11,776 bases of DNA from JBBRTJ01 sp038244535 (GTDB lineage: Bacteria; Actinomycetota; Acidimicrobiia; Acidimicrobiales; Ilumatobacteraceae): the NCBI GenBank assembly GCA_038244535.1, contig JBBRTJ010000106.1, forward strand, positions 1 to 11,776. Reading direction: 5' to 3'. The notes beneath the pieces are model-generated. The model saw nothing but the letters and a program-made list of their open reading frames with translations. It made no database searches and was not told where the DNA came from. The translations under genes and the position numbers were made by a program. Below, piece by piece: positions 1 to 5,819 of the stretch (position 1 is the first letter of the stretch; every line of letters starts with the position of its first letter).

Positions 1-1
1 C

Positions 2-139
2 GACATCACTCATCGCGGCAGTACACCACAGCCCGAGGTGGTGGCGCCCCTTGCCCGCAGCAACGGCGTCGAGGTTGCAGGAAGGCCGTCGAACCTGCAT
101 TCCACGGGCGACAAGTCAGCGGCCTCTCCCGGGGGCTGA
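2..139 (+). other. Unrecognised open frame running in from the left edge (possible gene tail)
   Basis: This frame is open from the left edge to a TGA at 137-139 and encodes about 45 residues rich in Ser, Gly, Pro and Ala. It could be the C-terminal tail of a gene starting outside the window. It shows no motif I recognise. A second frame here (frame 1) is also open and overlaps the start of the next gene, so open length alone is weak evidence in such G+C-rich DNA. No RNA gene or convincing promoter was seen in 1-176. Confidence 0.2.
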
Positions 140-176
140 TGGAAGCGGACGGGGCGCTCATCGACCTCACGTTCTT

Positions 177-479
177 GTGGGATCAGATGACGCTGCTGAC
201 GCATTCGCGCCGCGCCGGATCACCACCGCCGCCGAGATGGACACCATGACGCCCCAGCAGCGCGCCGATGCGGTTGACGGGTCCATCGTGCGAGACAGCG
301 AGGAACAGGGACTTCGAGTCATCACTGCCGCCGAGATGGACAAGACGACCCCGCAGGAGCGCGCGGATGTGGTCGACGCGGGGATCGTCCGCTCGTGGGA
401 GGACGTACCCGAGCCGTTCCGCTCGGAGGTCCTCTTCGCGGCCCGACAGCTCGGCGAGCAGCGAAGGGCGCGTGCCTGA
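177..479 (+). CDS. Small antitoxin-like protein with an internal diverged duplication
   Basis: The frame encodes about 100 residues from a possible GTG at 177, and stays open upstream to 51. I see no good ribosome binding site, so the start is uncertain. The sequence contains two copies of a short element, TAAEMD...TP(Q)xRAD.VD..IVR: one at codons 222-293 and one at 321-392, 99 bp apart. Only the second is followed by the acidic/aromatic stretch WEDVPEPFRSEV and a basic tail ending RRARA. From memory, small actinobacterial proteins beginning TAAE(L/M)D.MTP.ER are found as first genes of two-gene toxin-antitoxin modules. The stop overlaps the next frame by 8 bp, which suggests translational coupling. 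The duplicated N-terminus is odd and may be a fusion of two related antitoxin genes. The antitoxin role is inferred; the duplication is seen directly. Confidence 0.5.
   Translation: MGSDDAADAFAPRRITTAAEMDTMTPQQRADAVDGSIVRDSEEQGLRVITAAEMDKTTPQERADVVDAGIVRSWEDVPEPFRSEVLFAARQLGEQRRARA
222..392 (+). repeat. In-frame direct repeat, two 72-bp copies with a 99-bp period
   Basis: Copy 1 is 222-293 and copy 2 is 321-392. By hand count, 55 of 72 bases and 17 of 24 residues agree. At least seven codons differ only synonymously (for example ACC/ACT, CCC/CCG, GTT/GTC, CGA/CGC). The copies are therefore old, or came from two diverged paralogues, rather than from recent slippage. Confidence 0.75.
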
Positions 480-672
480 GCGCACGATTCGTCTCACAGA
501 CCAGTTCTTCGATCGCCTCAGGTCATTGCTGCCGGACGAGCGTGGCGTCGACGGGACACCTTCGGTCACGGACTTCCTCGTCTTCGAGGTCCCGCCCATT
601 CGAGACCGGCTCGCTTCGGACTTCGAAGGCAGCACTCTGGCCACGGCCGACCCGGAGGTGCGGGTCTGGTGA
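472..672 (+). pseudogene. Probable truncated toxin partner of the upstream antitoxin-like gene
   Basis: A GTG at 472 overlaps the upstream stop (477-479) and opens a 66-residue frame: VPERTIRLTDQFFDRL, then LLPDERG, TPSVTDFL, IRDRLASDFEGSTL and ending EVRVW. The arrangement and the RLTDxFFDRL start resemble second-gene toxins of actinobacterial modules. As I remember that family, it continues about 30-40 residues beyond the RV position with a hydrophobic strand segment. Here a TGA at 670-672 ends the frame, and reading past it gives no toxin-like sequence, so I call it 3'-truncated and probably inactive. It could instead be an intact short protein; I cannot exclude this without homologues. 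Family identity is moderate confidence only. Confidence 0.45.
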
Positions 673-793
673 CGTGACGCGGCGTCGGGTCTGAGCGCAA
701 GTCATGGCTGGCGGTGAGTGTCGTCGCTCGTGCCAGGTCGGGCTACCCATCGATGCCTGATCGTGGACAGTTGGCTTCCCAAGTCACTCTATT

Positions 794-804
794 TCGTATT
801 ACGA
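794..804. promoter_or_regulatory. 11-bp perfect palindrome TCGTA-T-TACGA, candidate operator at a TA-module promoter
   Basis: The arms TCGTA (794-798) and TACGA (800-804) flank one central base. This lies in an A+T-richer patch just before the toxin relic and about 100 bp upstream of the ribbon-helix-helix gene. A weak -10-like TATTAC overlaps it (797-802), and a TGGACA (764-769) is the best -35-like match, but their spacing (27 nt) is far too long for a standard promoter. Autorepression of such modules by the antitoxin at short palindromes is known for the fold; the assignment here is inference. Confidence 0.35.
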
Positions 805-813
805 TGCCCTCGT

Positions 814-895
814 GTAGAGGTTCATCGGTCAGCGCGCAAGCACGGCGTCACCGACGCCGAGATCCTCCACGCCGTTGCCCACGAGGTCGTCGGGA
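814..895 (+). pseudogene. Relic of a small toxin gene upstream of the RHH antitoxin
   Basis: The frame reads VEVHRSARKHGVTDAEILHAVAHEVV. This matches my memory of the N-terminus of an approximately 80-residue actinobacterial toxin-like protein (HxSARKHGVxDxDIxHAV) that is encoded directly before a ribbon-helix-helix antitoxin. The codon where the family start would sit is GTA at 814, preceded by a GTG out of frame, so no proper start is seen. After the first 26 residues the family-like sequence ends, and the frame runs into the antitoxin gene in another phase until 951. The central and C-terminal parts, about two thirds of the protein, appear deleted. An upstream in-frame GTG at 763 or ATG at 718 could give a chimeric short peptide, but the catalytic body is missing. 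Confidence 0.5.
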
Positions 896-904
896 GGACC
901 AACC

Positions 905-1183
905 GTGACCGACAAGACGTACCTGACGAAGACCGGCCTGATCCTTACTGACGCTGACGTCGATCAGATGGGGGAACAGGCTGCCCGCGCCGACGTCGAC
1001 ATCGAGGTGCTGAAGGCGCGACGGCGTGGGCGACCGCTCCTCGGCTCTGGGCCAGCCGAGGTCGTTCCCGTCCGACTCGACCCGGATCTGAAGGCGGCCC
1101 TTGAGGCCCGCGCCGAGGCCGAGGACACCAACAGCAGCGAGGTCATCCGGCGCGCGCTGCGGGCCTACCTCGACGTCGCCTGA
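905..1183 (+). CDS. Ribbon-helix-helix (CopG-like) antitoxin, apparently orphaned
   Basis: The product is 92 residues from GTG at 905, preceded by GGGAGG at 892-897 at good spacing; a TTG at 875 would be an alternative start without such support. The N-terminal part (residues 1-38) is a polar segment with a helix-like stretch, LTDADVDQMGEQAARADVD. It is followed by a basic RRRGRP motif (39-44), which may touch DNA. Residues 52-92 form a typical ribbon-helix-helix: strand EVVPVRLDPDL, helix KAALEARAEAE, then the N-capped second helix SSEVIRRALRAYL. Such proteins repress their own operon and neutralise a partner toxin. Here the partner upstream is only a fragment, so the protein may now be an orphan regulator, or may protect against a toxin encoded elsewhere. 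Fold assignment is strong; current function is inference. Confidence 0.85.
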   Translation: MTDKTYLTKTGLILTDADVDQMGEQAARADVDIEVLKARRRGRPLLGSGPAEVVPVRLDPDLKAALEARAEAEDTNSSEVIRRALRAYLDVA

Positions 1184-1206
1184 TCGCCCCTCACCCGACG
1201 GTGGAC

Positions 1207-1222
1207 GCCGGGCTCGCCCGGC
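1207..1222. terminator. GC-rich hairpin between the antitoxin gene and tRNA-Glu
   Basis: GCCGGG (1207-1212) pairs with CCCGGC (1217-1222) around a 4-nt CTCG loop. It lies 23 bp past the RHH stop and, on the minus strand, 21 bp past the tRNA-Glu 3' end, so it could end transcripts from either side. There is no T tract, so intrinsic termination is uncertain. Confidence 0.4.
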
Positions 1223-1243
1223 TTGGCGCAGGCAAGTTCTCAG

Positions 1244-1316
1244 TAGCCCCAACGGGATTCGAACCCGTGCCGCCACCTTGAGAGGGTGGTGTCCTAGGCC
1301 ACTAGACGATGGGGCC
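1244..1316 (-). tRNA. tRNA-Glu (anticodon CTC)
   Basis: Read on the minus strand, this 73-nt gene folds into a full cloverleaf. The acceptor is GGCCCCA paired with TGGGGCT (G1-U72 wobble, discriminator A). The D arm contains GTCTAGTGGCCTAGGAC. The anticodon stem is CCACC/GGTGG with loop CTCTCAA, placing anticodon CTC at 1282-1280. The T arm is ACGGG-TTCGAAT-CCCGT. The G1-U72 pair is, as I recall, normal in actinobacterial tRNA-Glu. CCA is not encoded. It is the second tRNA of the minus-strand pair. Placing the 5' end at 1316 rather than 1315 gives the best acceptor pairing and the standard U8. Confidence 0.96.
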
Positions 1317-1321
1317 GTGCA

Positions 1322-1405
1322 GTAGCGCCCGGGAACGCTACCACCTGCCCCTGAGGGCATCACCGGCAGCGCGACGCTGGCCGGCCCATGAAGGACCGGC
1401 CAGCG
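1322..1405 (-). other. Inter-tRNA spacer with three consecutive hairpins
   Basis: The 96-bp spacer between the two tRNA genes contains three perfect inverted repeats. The first is CGCTGGCCGG (1375-1384) with CCGGCCAGCG (1396-1405), a 10-bp stem with an 11-nt loop. The second is TGCCC (1346-1350) with GGGCA (1355-1359), with a 4-nt loop. The third is GTAGCG (1322-1327) with CGCTAC (1336-1341), with an 8-nt loop, ending 5 nt before the tRNA-Glu 5' end. None is followed by a U tract in the tRNA direction. Processing signals for a dicistronic precursor, or partial attenuation, are possible; neither is proven. Confidence 0.6.
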
Positions 1406-1412
1406 CATCGTG

Positions 1413-1484
1413 CTCGGGGGGGAGGACTCGAACCCCCAAAGGCAGGATCAGAACCTGCTGTGTTACCGATTACACCACCCCCGA
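1413..1484 (-). tRNA. tRNA-Gln (anticodon CTG)
   Basis: This is a 72-nt minus-strand cloverleaf. The acceptor TCGGGGG pairs perfectly with CCCCCGA, and the discriminator is G. The D arm is GTGTAATCGGTAACAC. The anticodon stem GCAGG/CCTGC encloses loop TTCTGAT, with anticodon CTG at 1451-1449. The T arm GGGGG-TTCGAGT-CCTCC has one G-U pair. CCA is not encoded. It is transcribed first and probably shares a transcript with tRNA-Glu. The divergent ABC exporter gene starts 113 bp away, so the start chosen for that gene must lie clear of this tRNA. Confidence 0.96.
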
Positions 1485-1495
1485 AGGGCACAAAG

Positions 1496-1501
1496 ACTGT
1501 A
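1496..1501 (-). promoter_or_regulatory. Candidate -10 box (TACAGT) for the tRNA-Gln/Glu transcript
   Basis: Read on the minus strand, TACAGT fits the TAnnnT pattern. A start about 7 nt downstream would give a leader of only about 5 nt before the tRNA-Gln 5' end at 1484. I could not find a convincing -35 box at the normal distance; the nearest GTGACG is too close. Confidence 0.4.
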
Positions 1502-1597
1502 GCGGGCGGCTCGTCACCCCCGCACCACAGGGTCCAGATGTTCCGGAACGGCCGGCGGTCCGCCAGTAAGGTCGCGCTGGCTCTTGGGAGGAAGCGT

Positions 1598-3445
1598 GTG
1601 ACGGAGACGGCGACGAAGGCGGGCTGGGGCCTGCTTCGTGGTGCGATCCGATCGCAGTGGAAGGGCCTGGCCGCCGGGGTCAGCGTCGGCCTGTTGTGGA
1701 GCGCAGGCAAGGTGGCCGGTCCGCTGCTGGTGCAGCAGGCCATCGACAAGGGCATCGTCGAGCAGTCGAGCTCGCTCATGCTGTGGGTGGTCCTGCTGCT
1801 GCTCGCCGGTCTGATCGCAGCCGTGTTCACAGGGGCCCGTCGATGGTTCGCCTTCCGCGAGGCGCGATGGGTGGAGACCTCGATGCGCGACCAGCTCTTC
1901 GCCCACCTCCAGGGCCTCCACTTCGCCTTCCACGACGAGACCCAGACCGGTCAGCTCATGAGCCGGGCCAGCAGCGACCTGCAGCAGGTGCAGGCCTTCG
2001 TCGTGATGATCCCGATGACGTTGTCGAACCTCGCCACCGTCGTCGCGGTAGCCGTCATCCTGTTCCGCCTCGACCCGGTGCTGGCACTGATGGCGCTCGG
2101 CCCGCTGCCGTTCGTCAACCTCCTCGCCCGCCGCTTCTCCACGAAGCTGTTCCCCGAGGTGATGACCATCCAGGCCGAGTCGGCCGAGCTGGCTTCGGTG
2201 GTCGAGGAGACCGTGTCGGGCATCCGGGTCGTGAAGGGCTTCGGCGCCGAGGTGGTGCAATCCAGCCGTCTGCGGGCCGAGGCCGACGACGTCTACGCCG
2301 CATCGATTCGGGCTGCCGCAGTGCGGGCGTGGTACCTCCCGCTCATCGACGTCCTGCCCTTGATCGGGCTCATCGCCGTGCTCGGCTACGGCGGCCAGCA
2401 GGTGCTCAACGGCGAGCTCACCGTGGGCGAGCTCGTGGCCTTCAACAGCTTCGTCACGCTGCTCATCTGGCCGCTGCGCAACATCGGCCAGCTCGTCGCC
2501 CTTGGGCAGCGGGCTGCGGCGAGCTGCCAGCGCGTGCACGAGGTGCTGTCCACTGATCCGCTCGTGAAGGACCCTGTCGTTCCCGTTCGCCTGCCAGCCC
2601 GTCGTCCCGGTCACCCAGTCGGCGAGCTTCGCTTCGATGACGTCCGCTTCTCCTACGGCCGGCTTGAGGCCGTGCTCGACGGGTTCACGCTGCGCGTGGA
2701 GGCCGGCGAGTCGGTGGCCCTCGTCGGCGCCACCGGATCGGGGAAGACCACGATCGCCCGCCTCATCCCGCGCTTCTACGACGTCGAGGGAGGCGCCATC
2801 CACCTCGACGGCGTGGACGTCCGCCAATCGCCGCTGCATGACCTACGCCGAGCCGTCGGCATCGTGTTCGAAGACACGTTCCTGTTCAACGACACCATTG
2901 CCGCCAACATCGCCTTCGCCGATCCCGATGCGCCCCAGTCGGCCATCGAGGACGCCGCCCGCCTCGCCGGCGCCCACGACTTCGTGGTCACCCTGCCCGA
3001 TGGCTACGAGACGGTGCTGGGCGAGCGGGGCTACTCGCTGTCGGGCGGGCAGCGTCAGCGCATCGCCATCGCCAGGGCCCTCGTGGCCGACCCCCGTGTG
3101 CTGATCCTCGACGACGCCACCTCGGCCGTCGATCCCACCAAGGAGCACGAGATCCGTGACGCGCTGGCCACCGTGATGGGCGGCCGCACCACGATCGTCA
3201 TCGCCCACCGCCCCGCCACCATCGCGCTGGCCGACCGGGTCGTGCTCATCCAAGACGGGCGAGTCGCCGCCGAGGGGACGCACGACGCGCTGCTGGCCGA
3301 GAGCGAGGCCTACCGCCAGGTGCTCGCCGCCGGCGAGCGGACGCGCTGGGCCGTCGTGGCTGGGGCCGGACCCGGTCCGGCCGCCGACGATGATGCTGCG
3401 GGCGCTCAACCGGTCGAGACGTCGGCAGCCGAGGAGGTGCGGTAG
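1598..3445 (+). CDS. Heterodimeric ABC exporter half-transporter, degenerate-ATP-site subunit
   Basis: The 615-residue product starts at GTG 1598, with GGGAGG at 1586-1591. Longer in-frame starts would run through the tRNA-Gln gene and are rejected. The N-terminal half (about residues 20-325) is a six-helix type I exporter domain. The NBD follows with Walker A GATGSGKTT (377-385), signature LSGGQ (481-485), Walker B LILDD (502-506) and switch His537. The usual catalytic Glu is Asp506, and the Q-loop residue is Glu425 in VFEDTFLF. Its Walker sites are therefore degenerate, while its signature is intact. The partner gene starts 2 nt after the stop, so the two are surely an operon and form one inner-membrane exporter. 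Related actinobacterial and TmrAB-like pairs move lipids, peptides or drugs; the substrate here is unknown. The family and subunit type are clear from the residues. Confidence 0.93.
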   Translation: MTETATKAGWGLLRGAIRSQWKGLAAGVSVGLLWSAGKVAGPLLVQQAIDKGIVEQSSSLMLWVVLLLLAGLIAAVFTGARRWFAFREARWVETSMRDQLFAHLQGLHFAFHDETQTGQLMSRASSDLQQVQAFVVMIPMTLSNLATVVAVAVILFRLDPVLALMALGPLPFVNLLARRFSTKLFPEVMTIQAESAELASVVEETVSGIRVVKGFGAEVVQSSRLRAEADDVYAASIRAAAVRAWYLPLIDVLPLIGLIAVLGYGGQQVLNGELTVGELVAFNSFVTLLIWPLRNIGQLVALGQRAAASCQRVHEVLSTDPLVKDPVVPVRLPARRPGHPVGELRFDDVRFSYGRLEAVLDGFTLRVEAGESVALVGATGSGKTTIARLIPRFYDVEGGAIHLDGVDVRQSPLHDLRRAVGIVFEDTFLFNDTIAANIAFADPDAPQSAIEDAARLAGAHDFVVTLPDGYETVLGERGYSLSGGQRQRIAIARALVADPRVLILDDATSAVDPTKEHEIRDALATVMGGRTTIVIAHRPATIALADRVVLIQDGRVAAEGTHDALLAESEAYRQVLAAGERTRWAVVAGAGPGPAADDDAAGAQPVETSAAEEVR

Positions 3446-3447
3446 CG

Positions 3448-5229
3448 ATGTGGGGAGGAGCCGCGGTCAGCGCCGAGGACCGCCTGCAGCGCGGTGAGGG
3501 CAAGGCCATCGCCGGTCGTACGTTTGCCATGCTGCGGCCGTACCGCCGACAGGCCCTGGTGGCTGCTGTCGTCATCACGATCTCGACGCTCACCGTGCTG
3601 GCCGGACCCCTCTTGCTGCGCTACGGCATCGACCACGGCATCGGCGAGCAGGACCGCGGCGCGCTGTCTGCGGCTGTGGCCGCGTACATCGTCGTGGCGG
3701 TCATCGCCGCGTTCGCGTCGCATCTGCAGATCCGGCTCGTGGCCCGGGTGGGCGAGGGGTTCCTGCGCGACCTGCGGGTGAGGGTGTTCGACCACCTCCA
3801 GTCGCTGTCGATGGCGTTCTTCGATCGGGAGAAGGCCGGCGTGCTCGTGAGTCGGATGACTGCTGACATCGACGCCATGGGCGAGCTCATCCAGTTCGGG
3901 CTGCTCATGTTCGTCATGAACGGCCTGCTCGTCGTGCTCACGGCGGCGCTGCTGCTCAAGCTCTCGCCGCTGCTCGCCGTCATGTGCCTCGTGGCCCTCC
4001 CCCTCGTGGTGGTGGCCTCGGTGCGCTTCCAGCGTCAATCCAACCGGGCGTACCTCACGGTGCGCGACCGGGTGGGTCACAACCTGTCGACCATGCAGGA
4101 GGGCATCAGCGGGGTCCGGGTCATCCAGGCCTTCGGCCGGGAGGGCGAGCAGACCGACCGGTTCCGGCGCTCGAGCCGGGACCTCTACGACGCCCACATG
4201 GACTCGGTGCGCATCAGCGTGTGGTACTTCCCGGTGGTCGAGTTCGCCGGTGCGGCCACGACGGCGACCGTCGTAGGCGTCGGAGGGTGGATGGTGCACC
4301 AGGGCACGATCAGCCTTGGCACCGTCGCCGCCTTCGTGCTGCTGCTGGCCAACCTGTTCGAACCCGTGCAGCAACTCAGCCAGCTCTTCAACACCGTCCA
4401 GGCGGCGGCGGCATCGCTCAAGAAGCTCTACACCCTGCTCGACACCGAGACCGAGCTGCCTGAGCGGCCCCGAGCCGTCGACCTCCCCGCGTCCGGCGCC
4501 ATCGAGGTGCGGGGCGTCTCGTTCGGCTACAGCGGCAGTGATCTGCCGGTGCTGGCCGATGTCGAGCTCACCATTGCCGCCGGCGAGCGCATCGCCTTCG
4601 TTGGTCCCACCGGCGCCGGCAAGTCGACCCTCGCAAAGCTGGTGGCCCGCCTCTACGACCCGACCGCAGGCTCGATCAGCTTCGCCGGCGTCGACCTGCG
4701 TGATGCGACCAACCAGTCGCTGCGTGAGCGCATCGTGGTCGTACCGCAGGAGGGGTTCCTGTTCGACGGCACGTTGATGGAGAACGTGCGCATCGCCCGG
4801 TCCGATGCCAGCGACGCCGAGGTCGAGCAGGCGCTGCGCGATGCCGGCGTGTGGGAGCGCTTTGCCGCTCTGCCCGACGGCCTGGCCACCGAGGTGCGCG
4901 AACGGGGCAGCCGGCTGTCGGCCGGCGAGCGTCAGCTCGTCTCCCTGGCTCGGGCCGCGCTCGTCGACCCCGCCGTGCTCGTGCTGGACGAGGCGACGAG
5001 CAGCCTTGATCCGGGCACCGAGGCGTTGGTGGAGAAGGCCCTCGACCACCTGGTGGAAGGGCGCACGGTGATCGTGATCGCGCACCGCCTCACCACCGCA
5101 GCGCGTGCCGACCGGGTGGCCGTGGTGGCCGACGGACGCCTGGCGGAGCTGGGCACCCACGCCGAGCTGCTCGAGCTCGGCGGTCGCTACGCCGCGCTGT
5201 ACGAGAGCTGGATCGGCTCGACGCCCTAG
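3448..5229 (+). CDS. Heterodimeric ABC exporter half-transporter, catalytic-ATP-site subunit
   Basis: The 593-residue product starts at ATG 3448, preceded by GAGGAGGTG at 3431-3439 inside the end of the partner gene. Residues about 35-325 form the six-helix exporter domain, starting with a long hydrophobic segment after MLRPYRRQ. The NBD begins near residue 352 and has Walker A GPTGAGKST (386-394), Q-loop Gln434, Walker B LVLDEA with catalytic Glu515, and His546. The signature is LSAGE (490-494) rather than LSGGQ. Its Walker sites therefore build the working ATP site together with the partner's LSGGQ, while its altered signature faces the partner's Asp506 site. This is the expected pattern for asymmetric heterodimeric exporters such as TmrAB or TM287/288. 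The gene ends before a convergent operon. Substrate unknown. Confidence 0.94.
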   Translation: MWGGAAVSAEDRLQRGEGKAIAGRTFAMLRPYRRQALVAAVVITISTLTVLAGPLLLRYGIDHGIGEQDRGALSAAVAAYIVVAVIAAFASHLQIRLVARVGEGFLRDLRVRVFDHLQSLSMAFFDREKAGVLVSRMTADIDAMGELIQFGLLMFVMNGLLVVLTAALLLKLSPLLAVMCLVALPLVVVASVRFQRQSNRAYLTVRDRVGHNLSTMQEGISGVRVIQAFGREGEQTDRFRRSSRDLYDAHMDSVRISVWYFPVVEFAGAATTATVVGVGGWMVHQGTISLGTVAAFVLLLANLFEPVQQLSQLFNTVQAAAASLKKLYTLLDTETELPERPRAVDLPASGAIEVRGVSFGYSGSDLPVLADVELTIAAGERIAFVGPTGAGKSTLAKLVARLYDPTAGSISFAGVDLRDATNQSLRERIVVVPQEGFLFDGTLMENVRIARSDASDAEVEQALRDAGVWERFAALPDGLATEVRERGSRLSAGERQLVSLARAALVDPAVLVLDEATSSLDPGTEALVEKALDHLVEGRTVIVIAHRLTTAARADRVAVVADGRLAELGTHAELLELGGRYAALYESWIGSTP

Positions 5230-5241
5230 TTTCGCCCCGGT

Positions 5242-5290
5242 CAGCTTGTGCGCCGAACGCGCACCATGTGCGCTCTGGCCGCACAAGCTG
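5242..5290. terminator. Nested perfect palindrome between convergent transcripts
   Basis: The outer arms CAGCTTGTGCG (5242-5252) and CGCACAAGCTG (5280-5290) are fully complementary over 11 bp. Inside, GCGCAC (5259-5264) pairs with GTGCGC (5268-5273) around a CAT loop, and the two stems are joined by a symmetric 6 by 6 internal loop. It sits 12 bp after the ABC stop and 37 bp from the end of the opposing operon, a natural place for a shared terminator. Neither side has a T tract, so factor-dependent termination, transcript protection or a dispersed palindromic repeat are alternatives. Confidence 0.6.
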
Positions 5291-5327
5291 CGGGGCGGAT
5301 TGGTTGGCGGGGCGCCGGGGCGGGGGC

Positions 5328-5816
5328 TCAGTGGCCGAGCTTGAAGTTGTCCCAGGTGACGACGTGATCGGGCACGATCACGACCCACCGCCACGAGCGG
5401 CCGCGGGCGGAGGCCTCGTTGCGACGCTTCTCGCCGTCAGTCAGCGCGGGGTCGCCGTGGCCTCCCGCGTACTTGGCGCCCATCTGCCAGCGGACCTCAT
5501 CGAGGTGCGGGTCGGCTGCTTCGGCGGCGGCGTCCTCGAGCACAGTGGCCCGCCCCTGGAACATCGCGCCCTGCAGCTCGGGGAACCGCTCGTTGCGGTC
5601 GACCAACACCGTGCACTGCGGCAATCGCCGCAGGTTCACGATCTTCTGCGCCCGGCAGTACGTGTAGATCCGACCGCCGGCCCACCCGAACCACAGCGGG
5701 GTGAGGTTGATGCGATCGCCGGGCCCGGCGGTGGCGAGGCGCATGTTCCAGCTCGTCGTCATCATCTCGTCGAGCTGCTCGGCGGTGAGGCCGAGCTCAG
5801 CGGGGATGCGAGCCAT
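5328..5816 (-). CDS. Pyridoxamine 5'-phosphate oxidase-like split-barrel flavin/F420-binding protein
   Basis: The 162-residue product is the last gene of the minus-strand operon, with its ATG at 5816, 3 nt after the SDR stop. It shows the small split-barrel pattern: an N-terminal helix (ELTAEQLDEM-like), strand WNMRLATAGPGD, then NLTPLWFGWAGGRIYTYC, the KIVNLRRLPQCTVLVD segment typical of phosphate-binding in this superfamily, and a strand GAMFQGRATVLED. The C-terminal half is polar, ending with WRWVVIVPDHVVTWDNFKLGH. Members bind FMN, F420 or haem and are mostly reductases of unknown substrate; true PdxH activity is unlikely at this length and context. The operon link to a Mo enzyme and an SDR suggests a redox or accessory step. 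No signal peptide or membrane segment is seen. Confidence 0.82.
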   Translation of the reverse strand: MARIPAELGLTAEQLDEMMTTSWNMRLATAGPGDRINLTPLWFGWAGGRIYTYCRAQKIVNLRRLPQCTVLVDRNERFPELQGAMFQGRATVLEDAAAEAADPHLDEVRWQMGAKYAGGHGDPALTDGEKRRNEASARGRSWRWVVIVPDHVVTWDNFKLGH

Positions 5817-5819
5817 CGT

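Noticed and set aside
1388..1597. N-terminal extension of the first ABC subunit from an upstream ATG
   Set aside because: It would translate across the tRNA-Gln gene in antisense; the GTG at 1598 has a good ribosome binding site.
3406..5394. A 662-codon open frame on the minus strand over the second ABC gene
   Set aside because: It has His/Glu/Arg-rich low-complexity translation, no domain, and lies fully antisense to a gene with clear Walker and signature motifs. It is a G+C codon-bias shadow.
5328..5816. Calling the split-barrel protein PdxH (pyridoxine 5'-phosphate oxidase)
   Set aside because: It is short and lacks an obvious PdxH C-terminal signature; its operon partners are unrelated to vitamin B6.
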